The notes under the pieces are model-generated. The model saw only the letters and a program-made list of their open reading frames with translations. It was not told where the DNA came from and made no database searches. DNA of 6,840 bases from a bacterium UBA6025 (GTDB lineage Bacteria > Patescibacteriota > Saccharimonadia > Saccharimonadales > Saccharimonadaceae): contig DIZP01000030.1 of NCBI GenBank assembly GCA_002429375.1, positions 6,108 to 12,947 of the forward strand, given 5' to 3'. This document shows, one piece after another, positions 5,623 to 6,840 of the stretch (within the stretch, counting starts at the first letter, position 1; every line of letters begins with the position of its first letter). The translations under genes were made by a program, and so were the position numbers.

Positions 5623-6840
5623 GGCGGCGCGCACGGCAGGGCCATCGCGTTCGATGAGTTCTACCCGGCCCTCTATCTCACTGATACCCATCGTGATGAC
5701 TCTCGTTAGTGCCGGGATGTCTTTCAATGGCGTAAAAAAGTCGATGTATTCCTGCAGTTGCGAGCGAGTCGTCAACACACCGGCGCCGTAGCGAGGGTAG
5801 TCATCATAGCTTTTATCGCCAGCGAAGGTATCAACCACCCATTGCCAGTTGTCACGGATCCATTGCCATGACTGGTCGCGGCTTTCGCGGCCACGAATGA
5901 GATAGACAAACCAACGAGCCGCGTCTTGGGGACGGACAATCTCGGCGTTTTTGATGCTAGCGAGTAATTCGGCAATCTTGCGGGGGAGGCGCGTACTGGT
6001 GATACCGATACAAATATCTTGTCGTAGCTCACCGGACTGGGATGCCACGTAGCGGGCCAACAGGTCATCAACTATTGTTTCGTCGCCGTATCGGACAACC
6101 GCGCTAATAATCAGTGGACGTAACTCGGCATCAAGATCCTCAAGCTTTGACTGGTTATAGATTGCCTTGGCGGCAACAATAGCCTCTTGGTCTTCGCCGT
6201 ACAGCACCATACTAATCACGGTGGCACGCAGTTTGGTGTCGTCTTCGCTTTCATTCGGTCGAGCTGTCCAGCCGAGGCGTCGGTATTGAGTCTGGGCGAT
6301 GGAGGCCGAGAAGGCGCGCAGTTTTTTTTCTGCCTGCTCGTCGTCTTCGACAAATTTACGCAGTTCGGCTAGGGCCATCGCAATGATTGTCCACACCTGC
6401 TCGTTTGTCTCGTCGCGGTAGGCCCGAATCAGGTCAATCAACTGAACACTTTTTAAGATACCAGTGCGGGCCAATAGGGTTGATTCGTCAAGTAATTGGA
6501 CACGGTCGAGTGGTGTCATCGTGTCAGCCGAAATATCGTTAACAAGTTGGTATAGGAGGCTCGCGTCGTAATACGTGATAAAGTGCGCGGTGTCGGCAAC
6601 GTTCAGCCGTAAAGCCGAAGCGGAGTGGCGCTGCACAGTAATTGTTTTGGTTGTCATAAGCTTTGGCAGTTCATCATCAGTTGAGTTGATCGGGATTGGC
6701 CACAGGGCATCGGACGGTGCGTGTGGACCCACAAAGAATTGTTCCTGCGTCAGCGTGACTGCTTCATTCTCTTTAGTAACATGAACGACGGGAAAACCAG
6801 GCTGTGATATCCAGGTATTCATCAGCGTGGCAATATCCTT
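5608..6840 (-). CDS. pepN: M1-family aminopeptidase, C-terminal part (5' end outside window)
   Basis: This is the C-terminal 410 residues of a zinc metallo-aminopeptidase related to PepN/ERAP1, which trims N-terminal residues from peptides. The frame stays open to the window edge, and codons before the first ATG (6822) read KDIATL, so that ATG is internal. The visible part starts at the conserved WISQPGFPVV, just after the catalytic domain, followed by a beta-sandwich (FFVGPH, then LWPIPI). The ERAP1-like helical domain includes DRVQLLDESTLLARTG, RRLGW and, near the end, YPRYGAGVLTTRSQLQEY and EIEGRVELIERD. The zinc site (GAMEN and HEXXH motifs) should lie beyond base 6840 and cannot be checked. 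No signal peptide or start is visible. It converges on rnhB-yraN with overlapping stops, and no separate terminator is visible between them. Confidence 0.93.
   Translation of the reverse strand, partial: KDIATLMNTWISQPGFPVVHVTKENEAVTLTQEQFFVGPHAPSDALWPIPINSTDDELPKLMTTKTITVQRHSASALRLNVADTAHFITYYDASLLYQLVNDISADTMTPLDRVQLLDESTLLARTGILKSVQLIDLIRAYRDETNEQVWTIIAMALAELRKFVEDDEQAEKKLRAFSASIAQTQYRRLGWTARPNESEDDTKLRATVISMVLYGEDQEAIVAAKAIYNQSKLEDLDAELRPLIISAVVRYGDETIVDDLLARYVASQSGELRQDICIGITSTRLPRKIAELLASIKNAEIVRPQDAARWFVYLIRGRESRDQSWQWIRDNWQWVVDTFAGDKSYDDYPRYGAGVLTTRSQLQEYIDFFTPLKDIPALTRVITMGISEIEGRVELIERDGPAVRAALLDL

Noticed and set aside
1..6840. Mobile element, CRISPR array, toxin-antitoxin or defence system
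   Set aside because: No direct-repeat array, transposase, integrase or paired small ORFs were seen. All long genes belong to housekeeping or pilus families with similar base composition.

Overview
The window looks like a stretch of ordinary chromosome from a small-genome bacterium of the Candidate Phyla Radiation. Saccharibacteria (TM7) is my best guess. The reasons are the compact spacing, about 50% GC, standard stop codons, a GspE/PilB-type ATPase without the zinc-binding cysteines, and an M1 aminopeptidase whose C-terminal half resembles those of this group as I recall them. This is an inference from sequence character; no marker such as 16S rRNA is present.

Layout: positions 1-1317 (+) are the C-terminal third of DnaE, the replicative DNA polymerase III alpha subunit, cut by the window start. 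At 1426-1695 (+) is an unrecognised 89-residue protein with its own near-consensus promoter and ribosome binding site. It converges on a TrmH/SpoU-family RNA 2'-O-methyltransferase (1790-2275, -), and a long two-part hairpin lies between their 3' ends. After a 184-bp divergent intergenic region come a type IV pilus/type II secretion assembly ATPase (2460-4082, +), ribosomal protein bL19 (4162-4599, +), a strong intrinsic terminator, and a single ORF fusing RNase HII to a YraN/UPF0102 domain (4663-5622, +). That ORF overlaps tail to tail with the 3' end of an M1 aminopeptidase (5608-6840, -), which runs off the window end.

Functionally the genes cover replication (dnaE), RNA modification, pilus assembly, translation (rplS), removal of RNA from RNA:DNA hybrids (rnhB) and peptide breakdown. 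The adjacency rplS-rnhB-yraN is a familiar housekeeping neighbourhood in bacteria; here the last two are one protein.

The most interesting signal is regulatory. Three genes (the methyltransferase, pilB and rnhB-yraN) each have an extended -10 element (TGN plus a TANNAT-type hexamer) ending 6-8 nt before the ATG, with no Shine-Dalgarno sequence. That geometry predicts leaderless mRNAs. The 89-aa gene and rplS instead have promoters further upstream, leaving 5' leaders. I see no mobile element, CRISPR array, tRNA, rRNA or defence system, and nothing that amounts to a new multi-gene system.
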